The notes under the pieces were generated by a model. That model searched no databases and had not been told where the DNA came from. It saw only the letters and a program-made list of their open reading frames with translations. A DNA stretch of 64,000 bases from Roseiarcus sp963842835 (GTDB taxonomy: Bacteria; Pseudomonadota; Alphaproteobacteria; Rhizobiales; Beijerinckiaceae): the NCBI GenBank assembly GCA_963842835.1, contig CAWJIB010000003.1:62001-126000 (forward strand), read 5' to 3'. Shown in pieces: positions 43,512-52,528 of the stretch; the first letter of the stretch is position 1, and each line of letters begins with the position of its first letter. Position numbers and translations under genes: made by a program.

Positions 43512-44471
43512 TCAGCCGCCGAGCGGAAAATGGCACGCGGCCCGGCGCCCTTCGCCGAGCGCCCGCAGCTCCGGCGCCTCCTCGAGGCAGCGCGCCCGGG
43601 CGAATAGGCAGCGCGCGGCGTAGGGGCAGCCCGTCGCGGCCTCGGGTCTCGGCGGCGCTTCGGGGCGCGAGACGGGCGCCTCTTCGAGCTTGGGCGCGGC
43701 GTCGACCAGCTCGCGCGTATAGGGGTGCGCGGGACGTGAGAGCAGCGCCGCGCTCGGCCCGGTTTCGACGAAGCGACCGCGGAACATCACGGCGACCTCG
43801 TCGCAGACATGGCCGACGACCGCGAGATCGTGGCTGATGACGAGATAGGTGACGCCCGCATCGCGCTGTAGGTCGCTCATGAGATTGAGCACCTGCGCCT
43901 GGATGGAAACGTCGAGGGCGGAGACCGGCTCGTCGGCGACGACCAGCTTCGGGCGCGTGATCAGCGCCCGCGCGATGGCGATCCGCTGGCGCTGGCCGCC
44001 CGAGAATTCGTGCGGATATTTCAGCGCGTCCGCCGGCCCGAGGCCGACCGCGCGCAACGCCTCCTCGACGCGCTGCGCCCGCTCGGCGCGCGTGACATGC
44101 GGGAGGTTCGACAGCGGCTCGGCGACGATGCGCGCGACTCGCTGGCGCGGATCGAGCGATCCATAGGGATCCTGAAAAATCATCTGGATGTGCGCGCGCA
44201 TGGCGCGCAGCTCCTTGCGCGGCAGTTCATAGAGCGAGCGGCCCTCCAGCCGCACGGCGCCCGAGGTCGGCCGATCCAGCGCCATGACCGCGCGCGCCAG
44301 CGTCGATTTTCCCGAACCCGACTCACCGACGACGCCGAACGAACGCCCGGCCGCGATGACGAAGTCGACGCCGTCGACCGCCCGGCGCGTCGGATGCGGC
44401 GTGAACCAGCCCGGTCGCGCCAGCGTGTAGAGCTTGACGAGATCGACGACTTCCAGCAGCGGCGCGCTCAT
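43512..44471 (-). CDS. Oligopeptide-type ABC transporter ATPase (DppF/OppF-like)
   Basis: 319 residues from ATG 44471, overlapping the preceding stop (ATGA). Walker A GESGSGKST, Q-loop QMIFQDPYGSLDP, signature FSGGQRQRIAIARAL, Walker B KLVVADEPVSALD, H-loop VISHDLAVV. C-terminal oligopeptide extension HPYTRELVDAAP and Cys-rich CPYAARC...C, typical of OppF/DppF. Last gene of a permease-permease-ATPase-ATPase operon. Confidence 0.92.
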   Translation of the reverse strand: MSAPLLEVVDLVKLYTLARPGWFTPHPTRRAVDGVDFVIAAGRSFGVVGESGSGKSTLARAVMALDRPTSGAVRLEGRSLYELPRKELRAMRAHIQMIFQDPYGSLDPRQRVARIVAEPLSNLPHVTRAERAQRVEEALRAVGLGPADALKYPHEFSGGQRQRIAIARALITRPKLVVADEPVSALDVSIQAQVLNLMSDLQRDAGVTYLVISHDLAVVGHVCDEVAVMFRGRFVETGPSAALLSRPAHPYTRELVDAAPKLEEAPVSRPEAPPRPEAATGCPYAARCLFARARCLEEAPELRALGEGRRAACHFPLGG

Positions 44472-45442
44472 GTCAGCCGCCCCTCGGCGTCGATGCGGAT
44501 GCAGCGCACGCGATGATCGGCCTCGAACTCGACCGTCGGCAATGGCGCGGCGCGGCAGGCGCCGACGGTCAGCGGGCAGCGTCCGGCGAACGGACAGCCG
44601 ATCGGCGCGTTTCCCGAAGACGGCGCGGCGCCGGCGATGGCGCGCAGTCGCTCGCCGCGCGGCGCGCCCGGACGCGGCCGCGCGTCGAGCAGGGCGCGCG
44701 TATAGGGATGGCGCGCGCGCCGCAGCACGGCGTCGACCGGGCCGCTCTCCATGATGGTTCCGCCGTACATCACCAGGACGCGCCGGCAATGGCGCGCGAT
44801 CACCGCGAGGTCGTGGCTGACGAGCAGCATCGCCATGTCCGACTGCTCGCTGAGGCTTGCGAGGAGGTCGAGAATTTTCGCCTGCACCGTGACGTCGAGC
44901 GCGGTCGTCGGCTCGTCGGCGATGATGAGTTTGGGCCCGCAGCTCAGCGCCATCGCGATCATCGCGCGCTGGCGCTCGCCGCCGGAAAGCGCGAAGGGAT
45001 AGGCGCGGGCGATGCGCTCGGGGTCGCGCAGCCTGACGCGATCGAGCAGCCGAACCGCCTCGGCCCAGGCCGCGGCCTTGCTCATCGCGCGATGCAGGAT
45101 GAGCGGTTCGGCGACCTGCCGGCCGATCCGGTGCAGCGGATTCAGCGCGCTCATCGGCTCCTGGAAGATCATCGCGATGCGATCGCCGCGCAGCTTCTGC
45201 ATCTCGGCCTCGCTGAGCCGCGCGAGATCCTGCGTCTCGAAGCGAATGGCGCCGGAAACGGCGGCGCCGTCGGGGAGCAGCCCCATCAGCGCCAGCGCCG
45301 TCATCGTCTTGCCCGAGCCCGATTCGCCGACGACGCCGAGGCTTTCGCCGGCCGCCAGCGAAAAGGAGACTTCGTGCACGACGCGCCGCGCGCCCGTGGG
45401 CGAGGGCAGATCGACGGCGAGGTCGGAGATTTCGAGCAGCAT
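44468..45442 (-). CDS. Oligopeptide-type ABC transporter ATPase (DppD/OppD-like)
   Basis: 324 residues. Walker A GESGSGKTM, QEPMSALNPLHRIGRQ, signature LSGGERQRAMIAMAL, Walker B KLIIADEPTTALD, H-loop VSHDLAVI; C-terminal HPYTRALLDARP and CPFAGRCP iron-sulfur-like Cys region as in OppD/DppD. Forms the ATPase heterodimer with the next gene product. 1 bp from the permease gene. Confidence 0.92.
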   Translation of the reverse strand: MLLEISDLAVDLPSPTGARRVVHEVSFSLAAGESLGVVGESGSGKTMTALALMGLLPDGAAVSGAIRFETQDLARLSEAEMQKLRGDRIAMIFQEPMSALNPLHRIGRQVAEPLILHRAMSKAAAWAEAVRLLDRVRLRDPERIARAYPFALSGGERQRAMIAMALSCGPKLIIADEPTTALDVTVQAKILDLLASLSEQSDMAMLLVSHDLAVIARHCRRVLVMYGGTIMESGPVDAVLRRARHPYTRALLDARPRPGAPRGERLRAIAGAAPSSGNAPIGCPFAGRCPLTVGACRAAPLPTVEFEADHRVRCIRIDAEGRLT

Positions 45443-45443
45443 T

Positions 45444-46286
45444 TCAGCGCCGCGCCCTGAGGCGCGGATCGAGCGCGTCGCGCAGGCCGTCGCCGAGCAG
45501 ATTGAGGCCGAGCACGCTCAGCGCGACCGCGAGGCCGGGAAAGACCGCCAGACGCGGCGCGACATACATCCAATTCTGCGCGTCGCTCAGCATCCGTCCC
45601 CAGGAGGCCTGCGGCGGCTGCGCGCCAAGCCCGAGATAGGACAGCGCCGCCTCGGCGAGAATGGCGACCGCGAACTGAATCGTCGCCTGCACGATCAGCG
45701 CCGGCGCCACGTTCGGCAGCACGTGGTCGAGCGCGATGGCGATCGGTCCGCGGCCCGCCGCGCGCGCCGCCAGGACGAATTCGCGCGCCAACACGCCATT
45801 GGCCGTCGCGCGCGTCAACTTGGCGAAGATCGGCACGTTGTAAATGCCGATCGCGACGATCGCGTTGACGACGCCGGGGCCGTACGTCGCGGTCAGCATG
45901 ATCGCCGACAGCAAGGCCGGAAACGCGAAGGTGAAATCGCATAATTTCATGATCGCGTCCTCGACGACGCCCTTCGCCGTCGCGGCGAGGAGGCCGAGCG
46001 CGACTCCGAAGACGAGGCCGATGCCGACGGCGATGAGGCCGACCAGAATCGAAACCCGCGCGCCCGCGAGAATCTGGGACGCGACGTCGCGGCCCAGCGC
46101 GTCGGCGCCCAGCCAATGCGCGAACGAGGGTTCGAGCAGTTTGTGCGGCACGTCGATCGCGTCGGGCGCATAGGGCGTCCACAGGAGCGACAGCGCGGCG
46201 GCGCCGATCAGCAGCGCGACCAGGCTCCCGCCGAGGCGCAGGCTGGCGCCGGCGCGTTTGCGCGTCTTGGCGACGATGGCGCTCAT
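45444..46286 (-). CDS. ABC transporter permease, DppC/OppC-like
   Basis: 280 residues from ATG 46286 (overlaps the previous stop). N-terminal helix after a basic stretch, HWLGADALGRDVASQILAGARVS (the DppC signature HxLGTDxxGRD), five further helices, EAA loop region FVLAARAAGRGPIAIALDHVLPN, and an LSYLGLGAQPPQASWGRML end. Inner-membrane pore subunit. Confidence 0.93.
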   Translation of the reverse strand: MSAIVAKTRKRAGASLRLGGSLVALLIGAAALSLLWTPYAPDAIDVPHKLLEPSFAHWLGADALGRDVASQILAGARVSILVGLIAVGIGLVFGVALGLLAATAKGVVEDAIMKLCDFTFAFPALLSAIMLTATYGPGVVNAIVAIGIYNVPIFAKLTRATANGVLAREFVLAARAAGRGPIAIALDHVLPNVAPALIVQATIQFAVAILAEAALSYLGLGAQPPQASWGRMLSDAQNWMYVAPRLAVFPGLAVALSVLGLNLLGDGLRDALDPRLRARR

Positions 46287-47233
46287 GCCGCGCGGGCCCG
46301 CAAGCGCGGGTCGATCGCCGCGCAGGCGAGATCGACGAGGAAGTTCAGGCCGATCACGAACGCCGCCAGCAGCATGACGCAGTCCTCGACGACGAGCGCG
46401 TCGCGATTGGCGATCGATTGCACGATGAGCCGGCCAAGGCCTGGCAGCACGAAGACATTCTCGACGACGATGGCGCCGGCGATGAGATTGGCGAATTGCA
46501 GCCCCATGATCGTCAGAATCGGCGTCATCGCATTGGGCAGGGCGTGGCGCCAAAGGGTCGCGCGGCGGGAGAGGCCCTTGGCGCGCGCGGTGCGGATGAA
46601 GTCCTCGTTCAGGGCCTCGAGCAGCGCGGAGCGCGTCACCCTCGTCAGGATCGCCGCTTGCACGAGGCCGAGCGATATCGCCGGCAGGATCAACGCCGCG
46701 AGCGCGCGCCACGGGCCCTCCGCCCAGCCGGGGAAGCCGCCGGCGGGCGCGAGGCGCCAATGCACGGCGAAAACGAGCACGAGCACGATGGCGAACCAGA
46801 AATTGGGGACGGCGAGGCCGATCTGACTGGCCGCCATCACCGCCGCGTCGCCGGCGCGGCCATGGCGTTCGGCGGCGTAGACGCCGGCGACGAGCGCCAC
46901 AGCGCCGGCGATTCCCATCGACAGCAGAGCCAGCGGCGCGCTGACCGCCAGCCTCTGCGCGATCAGCGGACCGATCGGCGAATCATAGGCGTAGGAAAGT
47001 CCGAAATCGCCATGCAAGGCGCCGGCGATCCAAGACGCGTAACGCATCGCCATGGGTTGATCGAGCCCGAGCTTATGCGTGAGCGCCGCGATGGCTTCCG
47101 GCGTCGCGCTCGCCCCCAGCATCGTCATCGCCGCGTTGCCCGGCAGGATCTCCAGCACGCCGAAGACGGCGAGCGAGGCGAAAACCAACGTCGCCGCCAG
47201 GACGAGCAATCGCTGAAACGCATAGGCGAACAT
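46283..47233 (-). CDS. ABC transporter permease, DppB/OppB-like
   Basis: 316 residues. Starts FAYAFQRLLVLAATLVFASLAVF, with LPGNAAMTMLGASATPEAIAALTHKLGLDQPM, the DppB periplasmic loop (here read in parts), EAA motif FIRTARAKGLSRRATLWRHALPNAMTP. First gene of the minus-strand transporter operon 47233-43512; no binding protein gene directly upstream. Confidence 0.93.
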   Translation of the reverse strand: MFAYAFQRLLVLAATLVFASLAVFGVLEILPGNAAMTMLGASATPEAIAALTHKLGLDQPMAMRYASWIAGALHGDFGLSYAYDSPIGPLIAQRLAVSAPLALLSMGIAGAVALVAGVYAAERHGRAGDAAVMAASQIGLAVPNFWFAIVLVLVFAVHWRLAPAGGFPGWAEGPWRALAALILPAISLGLVQAAILTRVTRSALLEALNEDFIRTARAKGLSRRATLWRHALPNAMTPILTIMGLQFANLIAGAIVVENVFVLPGLGRLIVQSIANRDALVVEDCVMLLAAFVIGLNFLVDLACAAIDPRLRARAA

Positions 47234-47355
47234 AAAGACCCGGCTCGTCGGGCGCGCCCGCCGCGCCTCAGGCGAGCGACAATAGGTTGTCGTCGTACGC
47301 TTTTCCAGCCTCGTCGTCAGGCGAGGCGCGCCGCGCTGTTGGGCAAGCGCGTCGG

Positions 47356-48039
47356 CTAACTCGCGCGCCGAGCGGCGATATCAGAGGCTCGCGGGCCGGG
47401 CTTCTCGACCACGGCGCGGATCGCATAGCCGCGCAGATGGTCGCGCGCTTCGCAACGAACGCCGCGCGAGGCGGCAAGGGCCGCCAGCTCCGCGCGCATG
47501 GTCACGCGCGGCGTGACGTCGAAGGCGGCGAGCCAGCGATTGAGCCCGGCGCGAAACGGCGCGGGCAGGCCGGCCTGATCGCCGAAGTCGACGATATGCA
47601 GCGAGCCGCCGGGCGCCAGCGCGTCGATCCCTTGGGCCAGAGCCTCGCGCCAGGGCGGGATCATGGACAGGGCGTAGGAAATCATCACGCGCTCGAAAGT
47701 CGGGCGGCCGAACAAACGCTCCGCGTCGAAAGACGTGGCGTCGCCCTGGGCCACGCGAACACGCGAATCCAACCCCGAACGGGCGATCGCGGCGCGCGCG
47801 CTCTCCAGCATTTCGTTGGAGACGTCGAGCCCGAAGAAGCGCGCTTGCGGATAGCGGCGGGCCATTTTGACGAGGTTGCGTCCAGTGCCGCAGCCGATTT
47901 CGAGCACGCCGTCGCCTGCGCGGGCGCCCAGCTCGGCGATCGTCGCGTCGCGGCCGAGCAGATAGAACTTCCGCGTGGCGTCGTAGATGTAACGCTGACG
48001 CCGATACATACGGTCCATCAGGACGGCGGCTTCGCTCAT
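47356..48039 (-). CDS. btaB: BtaB, diacylglyceryl-homoserine N-methyltransferase
   Basis: 227 residues. MDRMYRRQRYIYDATRKFYLLGRDATI is the BtaB-type start; SAM motif GVLEIGCGTGRNLVKMA (about 45-60), FGLDVSNEML and ISYALSMIPPWREAL follow. Methylates diacylglyceryl-homoserine three times to the betaine lipid DGTS. Overlaps btaA by 4 bp. Phosphorus-free DGTS replaces phospholipids under phosphate limitation, consistent with the Pho-box-like site in front of btaA. Confidence 0.9.
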   Translation of the reverse strand: MSEAAVLMDRMYRRQRYIYDATRKFYLLGRDATIAELGARAGDGVLEIGCGTGRNLVKMARRYPQARFFGLDVSNEMLESARAAIARSGLDSRVRVAQGDATSFDAERLFGRPTFERVMISYALSMIPPWREALAQGIDALAPGGSLHIVDFGDQAGLPAPFRAGLNRWLAAFDVTPRVTMRAELAALAASRGVRCEARDHLRGYAIRAVVEKPGPRASDIAARRAS

Positions 48040-49292
48040 GAGTTGTGTCCGACGAGCCTATAGAGATGGAAGGCGCCGTAAATCGAGGAGCGATCGCGCC
48101 GGCCCAATTCGCGGCTGCGCTCGACGTCGTATTCCCAGGCGTCGAGCACGTCGGCGGGGACTCGGCCGGGCAGCAACCGCTCGTCGGCGGCGGTGCGGAA
48201 GATGACCCGCGCGCCCGGCCGCGCTGTGCGCGTGATCTGCGTCCACAGGTCCGTGAGTTCGGCGTCGTTCATCCAGTCCTGCGCATCGAGCAGCACGTAG
48301 CAATCGAAGCTCGCGGCCGGACTGTCGCGCAAAGTCTCCGTGAACGAGCGCTGGGCGAAGCTGACCTGATTGGCGCGCGCGCGCAGCGCCTCGAAATTGC
48401 TCTTCTGCAGGTATGGCGGCAGCGAAGCGTCCGGGCCGCTCGCGTAGCGGCGCCCGAACGCCTGCCAAGCGAAATAGTTCGAGTGGATGTCAAAGTCGCA
48501 GGCGAGCCGCTCCAGCCTCTGGCGCAGAACCGCGCCGATGCCCTCGGGAGAATCCTTCGACAGCGCATGGTATTGCGCCGGCGGGATGCCGAGCCCGTAG
48601 AGCGAGGCGGGCTGGCGCATCAGCCAGCGCACGGTCGGCTTGTCGAAGATCGGCGCGAGATGCCGATCGAACAAGACGCGTTGATGCGCCAGGGAGTGCG
48701 CCTTCAGCATGACGCTCGGATCGAGACCATGCAGGCGCGCGAGCGCGTGTCCGGCGCCCAGAAAGCGCCCGAGCAGGCCGTGACGATAGAAATTGCGCGT
48801 GAACAGCGAGATGCGCCGGCGCCCGCCAATTCCGCGCGCGTCCCAATAGGCGCGGGTGACGGGATCGACGCGATGGCGAAGAAGGGCGTCGTAGGCCTGC
48901 ACGTTGGCGCGCGAGTCGGCGCGGCCGAAAAACCGCAGAAACGCTTCGTGGCCGGGCAAATGCCGCAACGCGGCCAGTTTGAGATTGCCGAGCGCGATAT
49001 GCGCCCCGTTGAGGTCGACGGCGACGATTTCCGCGGGATCGGCGGTCAAATAGGAAAGCGCGTTGCATCCGCCGGAGGCGATCGCGATGACGCGGTCCTT
49101 CCGGCCGATTTCGAGCGCTTCGAGATCGACGACCGGGTCCTCCCAGATTTGCGGATAGACGAGGCCGCGAAAGGCGACGGTGAAAAGACGCTCCAGGACG
49201 CCGGCCCGGGACAGCGGCTTGCTGCGATGGACCGCGGTCCGCAACCCCTGTTCCGTGGCGCGCCGCGCGGCGCGAACTGACTGTTGCTGCAC
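48036..49292 (-). CDS. btaA: BtaA, S-adenosylmethionine:diacylglycerol 3-amino-3-carboxypropyltransferase
   Basis: 418 residues, DUF3419 family. Near the N-terminus FRGLVYPQIWEDPVVDLEAL; SAM site IAIASGGCNALSYL (about 70) and VAVDLNGAHIALGNLKLAALR. YLQKSNFEALR and DAQDWMND are further conserved blocks. Makes diacylglyceryl-homoserine, the first step of betaine-lipid synthesis. Pho-box-like repeats lie 51 bp upstream. GGAGGAAT precedes the start. Confidence 0.92.
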   Translation of the reverse strand: MQQQSVRAARRATEQGLRTAVHRSKPLSRAGVLERLFTVAFRGLVYPQIWEDPVVDLEALEIGRKDRVIAIASGGCNALSYLTADPAEIVAVDLNGAHIALGNLKLAALRHLPGHEAFLRFFGRADSRANVQAYDALLRHRVDPVTRAYWDARGIGGRRRISLFTRNFYRHGLLGRFLGAGHALARLHGLDPSVMLKAHSLAHQRVLFDRHLAPIFDKPTVRWLMRQPASLYGLGIPPAQYHALSKDSPEGIGAVLRQRLERLACDFDIHSNYFAWQAFGRRYASGPDASLPPYLQKSNFEALRARANQVSFAQRSFTETLRDSPAASFDCYVLLDAQDWMNDAELTDLWTQITRTARPGARVIFRTAADERLLPGRVPADVLDAWEYDVERSRELGRRDRSSIYGAFHLYRLVGHNS

Positions 49293-49342
49293 GATTCCTC
49301 CGAATCGTCGTGAAGATCGATCCGCAGGCGTTAGTGGAGTCG

Positions 49343-49361
49343 CATGACGGCTGCGTGACGG
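49343..49361 (-). promoter_or_regulatory. Pho-box-like site upstream of btaA
   Basis: On the minus strand CCGTCACGCAGCCGTCATG contains two GTCA(C/T) half-sites 11 bp apart, matching the PhoB consensus CTGTCAT-n4-CTGTCAT. It lies 51 bp upstream of the btaA start, just after the DUF1045 gene end. Confidence 0.65.
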
Positions 49362-49375
49362 CGCCGGGCGGGGCG

Positions 49376-50113
49376 TCAGGCCGCGCCGGACGCGCCGAGG
49401 GGAAAGCGGCGCAGGATGGTGAACGCGCGGTCAGGGCCGCTTTCGGCGAAGAGGGCGAGGGCGTCCACCCTCAGCAGCGGCGACGCCACGCGCCGTTCGA
49501 ACTCTTGCGCGAGCGCCGCGGCGATCGTTTCGGCCTCCGCGATGGCGTTGGTCAGCGTGAAATGCGGCCGGAATTCGTCGAGCGCGAACGGATATCCCCA
49601 GGTTTCGAAAGTGTCGCGCTGGCGCGGCGTCAGGCGCGCAGGGTCCCGGCGCAACCGCTCGCCATCCGTGAGCGGCGCACGAAAATGATCGAGCGAGCGG
49701 ACGACGGCGTTCTCGAGGCGGGTGAGTTCGCCGGAAGGCGCGATCGGGGTCAAGGCGACGAAGGCGCGATTCGTCCCCGCCGCGAGCGTCGAGACGCCCA
49801 GCGGCCCGGCCTCGAACGGCGCCAGCGCGCCGGCGAGCGCCGCGACGGCCTGGAAAAGCTCGTCGGCGCTCATGCCGGCGGCGAGGCGAAACGGGGCCTT
49901 GAGCGTCGCGTGGAAGCCATAGCGGCGGGGCTCCGCGGTGAGTTCGCGCCACGCCTCCGCGTCGATTCCGTCGATGGCGAAACCCGAGCGTCGCTCGCCC
50001 GTGACGGCGTCGCGCCCCAAGACGTCGCAGCCGAAGCGCCAAAGCGCGCTCATCGGCGGCGGGGCGAGATAGACGGCGTAGCGGGCGGGCGAGGTCAAGG
50101 CTGCGCGCTCCAT
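49376..50113 (-). CDS. DUF1045 protein, 2H phosphoesterase-like, phosphonate-linked
   Basis: 245 residues. Two His-x-Thr motifs, HATLKAP (His68) and HFTLTN (His184), mark the 2H phosphoesterase superfamily. RYAVYLAPPPMSALWRFGCDVLGRD is typical of DUF1045, which is found almost only in C-P lyase operons. Probably acts on a cyclic phosphate or nucleotide intermediate; no phnP is present in the window, so it may cover the cyclic ribose-phosphate phosphodiesterase step (inference). Overlaps phnN by 19 bp. Confidence 0.85.
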   Translation of the reverse strand: MERAALTSPARYAVYLAPPPMSALWRFGCDVLGRDAVTGERRSGFAIDGIDAEAWRELTAEPRRYGFHATLKAPFRLAAGMSADELFQAVAALAGALAPFEAGPLGVSTLAAGTNRAFVALTPIAPSGELTRLENAVVRSLDHFRAPLTDGERLRRDPARLTPRQRDTFETWGYPFALDEFRPHFTLTNAIAEAETIAAALAQEFERRVASPLLRVDALALFAESGPDRAFTILRRFPLGASGAA

Positions 50114-50715
50114 CGATGCGAGGCGACGAGATCGTGCAGGCGCGAGATCGCGTCGTCGAGCGCGCCGTCGTTGTCGATGGTCGCGTCGGGCTCGAACGCG
50201 GCCTCCCGCGCGAAGGCGCGATCGAGCCGCTCGCGGCGCGCTTCCGTTCCCTCGCGCCCGCGCGCGGCGAGGCGCGCCGCCAGCGTCTCCGGCCGCGCCG
50301 TCACCAGCACGACGAGGCTGCGCGCATAGCGGCGCCGTACGTCGGCGACCACCGCGCGCGAGATGTTGCAGACGATGGCGCAGCCGCCCGCGATGCGCGC
50401 GTCGATGTCGCCGGGGACGCCGTAGAAGAGGCCGTGCGCGGCCCAGCTCAGCGCGAACCGGCCGCGCTCGCGCGCCAGGAGGAATTCGCTCTCCTCGAGC
50501 GTCTCGTGATCCTCGAAGGCGTCGGCGCGGCGCGTCACGACCCGCCGGGGGTAGAAGACGCCGTCCGCTTCGCCGAGGCGCGCGCTCAAGCCCCGGATCA
50601 ACGCATCCTTGCCCGCGCCGCTGGGGCCGACGATCGCGACGAAGAGGCCTTGAAGCGCGCCGCCCGGTCGCGAACTCGCCGAGCCGACCCGCTCCGATTC
50701 GCCCGAGACGGTCAT
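50095..50715 (-). CDS. phnN: PhnN, ribose 1,5-bisphosphate phosphokinase
   Basis: 206 residues from ATG 50715. Walker A VGPSGAGKD (residues 30-37), VVTRRADAFEDHE, FALSWAAHGLFYGVP and VLVTARPETLAARLAARGRE are guanylate kinase-like and typical of PhnN. Converts ribose 1,5-bisphosphate to PRPP at the end of the C-P lyase pathway. 4 bp after phnM. About 20 residues of Ser/Gly-rich N-terminal extension. Confidence 0.92.
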   Translation of the reverse strand: MTVSGESERVGSASSRPGGALQGLFVAIVGPSGAGKDALIRGLSARLGEADGVFYPRRVVTRRADAFEDHETLEESEFLLARERGRFALSWAAHGLFYGVPGDIDARIAGGCAIVCNISRAVVADVRRRYARSLVVLVTARPETLAARLAARGREGTEARRERLDRAFAREAAFEPDATIDNDGALDDAISRLHDLVASHRWSAQP

Positions 50716-50719
50716 GGCT

Positions 50720-51880
50720 TCACGCCACCCTGCGGCCCAGGCGCCAGACCGCGCGCACAACCGGGTCGTTCTGATGCGCGGCGACGCGCACGAGGTCCGC
50801 GCGACGGCCGATCGCGATTTCGCCGCGATCGAAAAGCCCCACGGCTTCGGCCGGGTTCTTGGTGACCAGCCGGATCGCGCCCGGCAAGCCGCCGACGCTC
50901 GGCGCGTCCGCGAGGCGGAAGGCGCCCATGAGCAGCGCCGCCGGCACGTAATCGGACGAAAGGATGTCGAGCAGCCCCGCCTCGGCAAAGTCCCGCGCCG
51001 AGGCGTTGCCCGAATGCGAGCCGCCGCGCACGACGTTCGGCGCGCCCATCACCGTCGCCAGGCCCGCCGCGCGCGAGGCGGCCGCCGCCTCGAGCGTCGT
51101 AGGAAATTCGGCGATCGAGACGCCCTCGTGGATCGCGAGCGCGACATCCTCGGCGGTGGTGTCGTCGTGGCTCGCCAGGGTCAGCCCATGGGCCCTGGCG
51201 ATCTCGACGATGCGCGGCCGGTTCGCCTCGGCGCGCTCGCGCCCGACCCGCTGGCGCTCGAGCACGAGTTCCTGCAGCGCCGCCTCCGACTTGCCGGTCT
51301 TGCCGCCGTAATAAATGAAATACTTGCCGAGGTCGCGGAACTGGCGCTGGCCCGGCGTATGGTCCATCAGCGAAACCAGCCGTGCGGGATGCGTCATCAG
51401 GAATTCCTCGAGGAATTCGACGACGTTGGGCGAGGGAATCTCGCAGCGCAGATGGGTCTGGTGATCGGCGCGCAACAGATCCGCGGCGCGGGCCTGTTCG
51501 ATCGTGTCGGCGAGCGTCACGACTTGCTCGCCGACGCCGCCCCTCTCTTCGTAGGCGTCCATGCCGACGCGAAAGGAGTCGAAAACGGTCGTGATGCCCG
51601 CGGAGGCGATCTGCGCGTCATAGGCCATCACCGCGCTGCCGGCGTGCCAGAGGACGCGCGGGCGCGGCATGTAATGGGCCTCGAGATGATCGGTGTGCAG
51701 CTCGACGAGGCCGGGCAGGAGATAGTCGCCCCCGCAATCGACGCCGCCTTGCGAGCCCCGGCCTTCGCCGATTTCGACGATGCGCCCGCCTTCGGCGACG
51801 ATATGGCCGGCGAACGCTCGCTCGGCCGTCACGATCGTCGCGTTGTTGAAGACGACCGGATCGGTCGCGCGAAATTCCAT
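50720..51880 (-). CDS. phnM: PhnM, alpha-D-ribose 1-methylphosphonate 5-triphosphate diphosphatase
   Basis: 386 residues, amidohydrolase superfamily. Zinc site LVELHTDHLEAH (about 57-68), later SLMDHTPGQRQF, LASHDDTTAEDV and SSDYVPAALL, all PhnM-typical. Removes pyrophosphate from the triphosphate made by PhnGHI. 3 bp after the acetyltransferase gene. Confidence 0.94.
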   Translation of the reverse strand: MEFRATDPVVFNNATIVTAERAFAGHIVAEGGRIVEIGEGRGSQGGVDCGGDYLLPGLVELHTDHLEAHYMPRPRVLWHAGSAVMAYDAQIASAGITTVFDSFRVGMDAYEERGGVGEQVVTLADTIEQARAADLLRADHQTHLRCEIPSPNVVEFLEEFLMTHPARLVSLMDHTPGQRQFRDLGKYFIYYGGKTGKSEAALQELVLERQRVGRERAEANRPRIVEIARAHGLTLASHDDTTAEDVALAIHEGVSIAEFPTTLEAAAASRAAGLATVMGAPNVVRGGSHSGNASARDFAEAGLLDILSSDYVPAALLMGAFRLADAPSVGGLPGAIRLVTKNPAEAVGLFDRGEIAIGRRADLVRVAAHQNDPVVRAVWRLGRRVA

Positions 51881-51883
51881 AAT

Positions 51884-52528
51884 TCAGGCTCCGTGTTTTT
51901 CCAGCAACGCCTCGGCCGAGAGCGTGCGAAAATCATCCAGCGCCGCGCGCAACGTGGCGTGCGGCCAGTCCCACCAAGCGAGTGCATCCATGCGTTCGCC
52001 GATTCCGGGCGCGAAGCGCGGCTTGATCGGCCGCGCCGGCACGCCGCCGACGATCGTATAGGGGGCGACGTCGCGCGTGACGACGGCGCCGGCGCCGATC
52101 ACCGCGCCATTGCCGACCGATACGCCCGGCGTGATCGTGGCGCCGTGGCCGATCCAGACGTCGTGGCCGATCGTGACCATGTTCTCGCGTCGCCAGTCGA
52201 AGAAGCTCTCCTCGCGCGCCGCGTCGGGCCAATAGTCGTGGGCGCGATAGGTGAAGTGATGCAGCGTCGCTCGCCATGTCGGGTGGTTGGTCGCGTTGAG
52301 ACGCGCGTGCGAGGCGATATTGACGAATTTGCCGATGCGCGCCGCCCAGGTCTCGCAATCCTGCATCATGTAGGAATAGTCGCCGAGGTGCGTCTCCGTG
52401 ACGACGCAGCGCTCGGCGATCTCGACCCAGCGGCCGAGCGCGCTGTCCTTGACGATCGCCGTGGGATGCACGAGCGGCGCTTCGCTGAGGCGCGTTGCGA
52501 CGCTCTGGCCTTTCGCAGCGAAGTTCAT
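51884..52528 (-). CDS. Hexapeptide-repeat acetyltransferase of phosphonate operon
   Basis: 214 residues, left-handed beta-helix: hexapeptide repeats around GRWVEIAERCVVTETHLGDYSYM and VTIGHDVWIGHGATITPGVSVGNGAVIGAGAVV (read in parts); catalytic His in NATNHP. The Tyr/Trp-rich loop FTYRAHDYWPDA occurs in the phn-linked xenobiotic acetyltransferase group. Likely acetylates aminoalkylphosphonates or an intermediate. ATG 52528 overlaps the phnL stop. Confidence 0.85.
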   Translation of the reverse strand: MNFAAKGQSVATRLSEAPLVHPTAIVKDSALGRWVEIAERCVVTETHLGDYSYMMQDCETWAARIGKFVNIASHARLNATNHPTWRATLHHFTYRAHDYWPDAAREESFFDWRRENMVTIGHDVWIGHGATITPGVSVGNGAVIGAGAVVTRDVAPYTIVGGVPARPIKPRFAPGIGERMDALAWWDWPHATLRAALDDFRTLSAEALLEKHGA

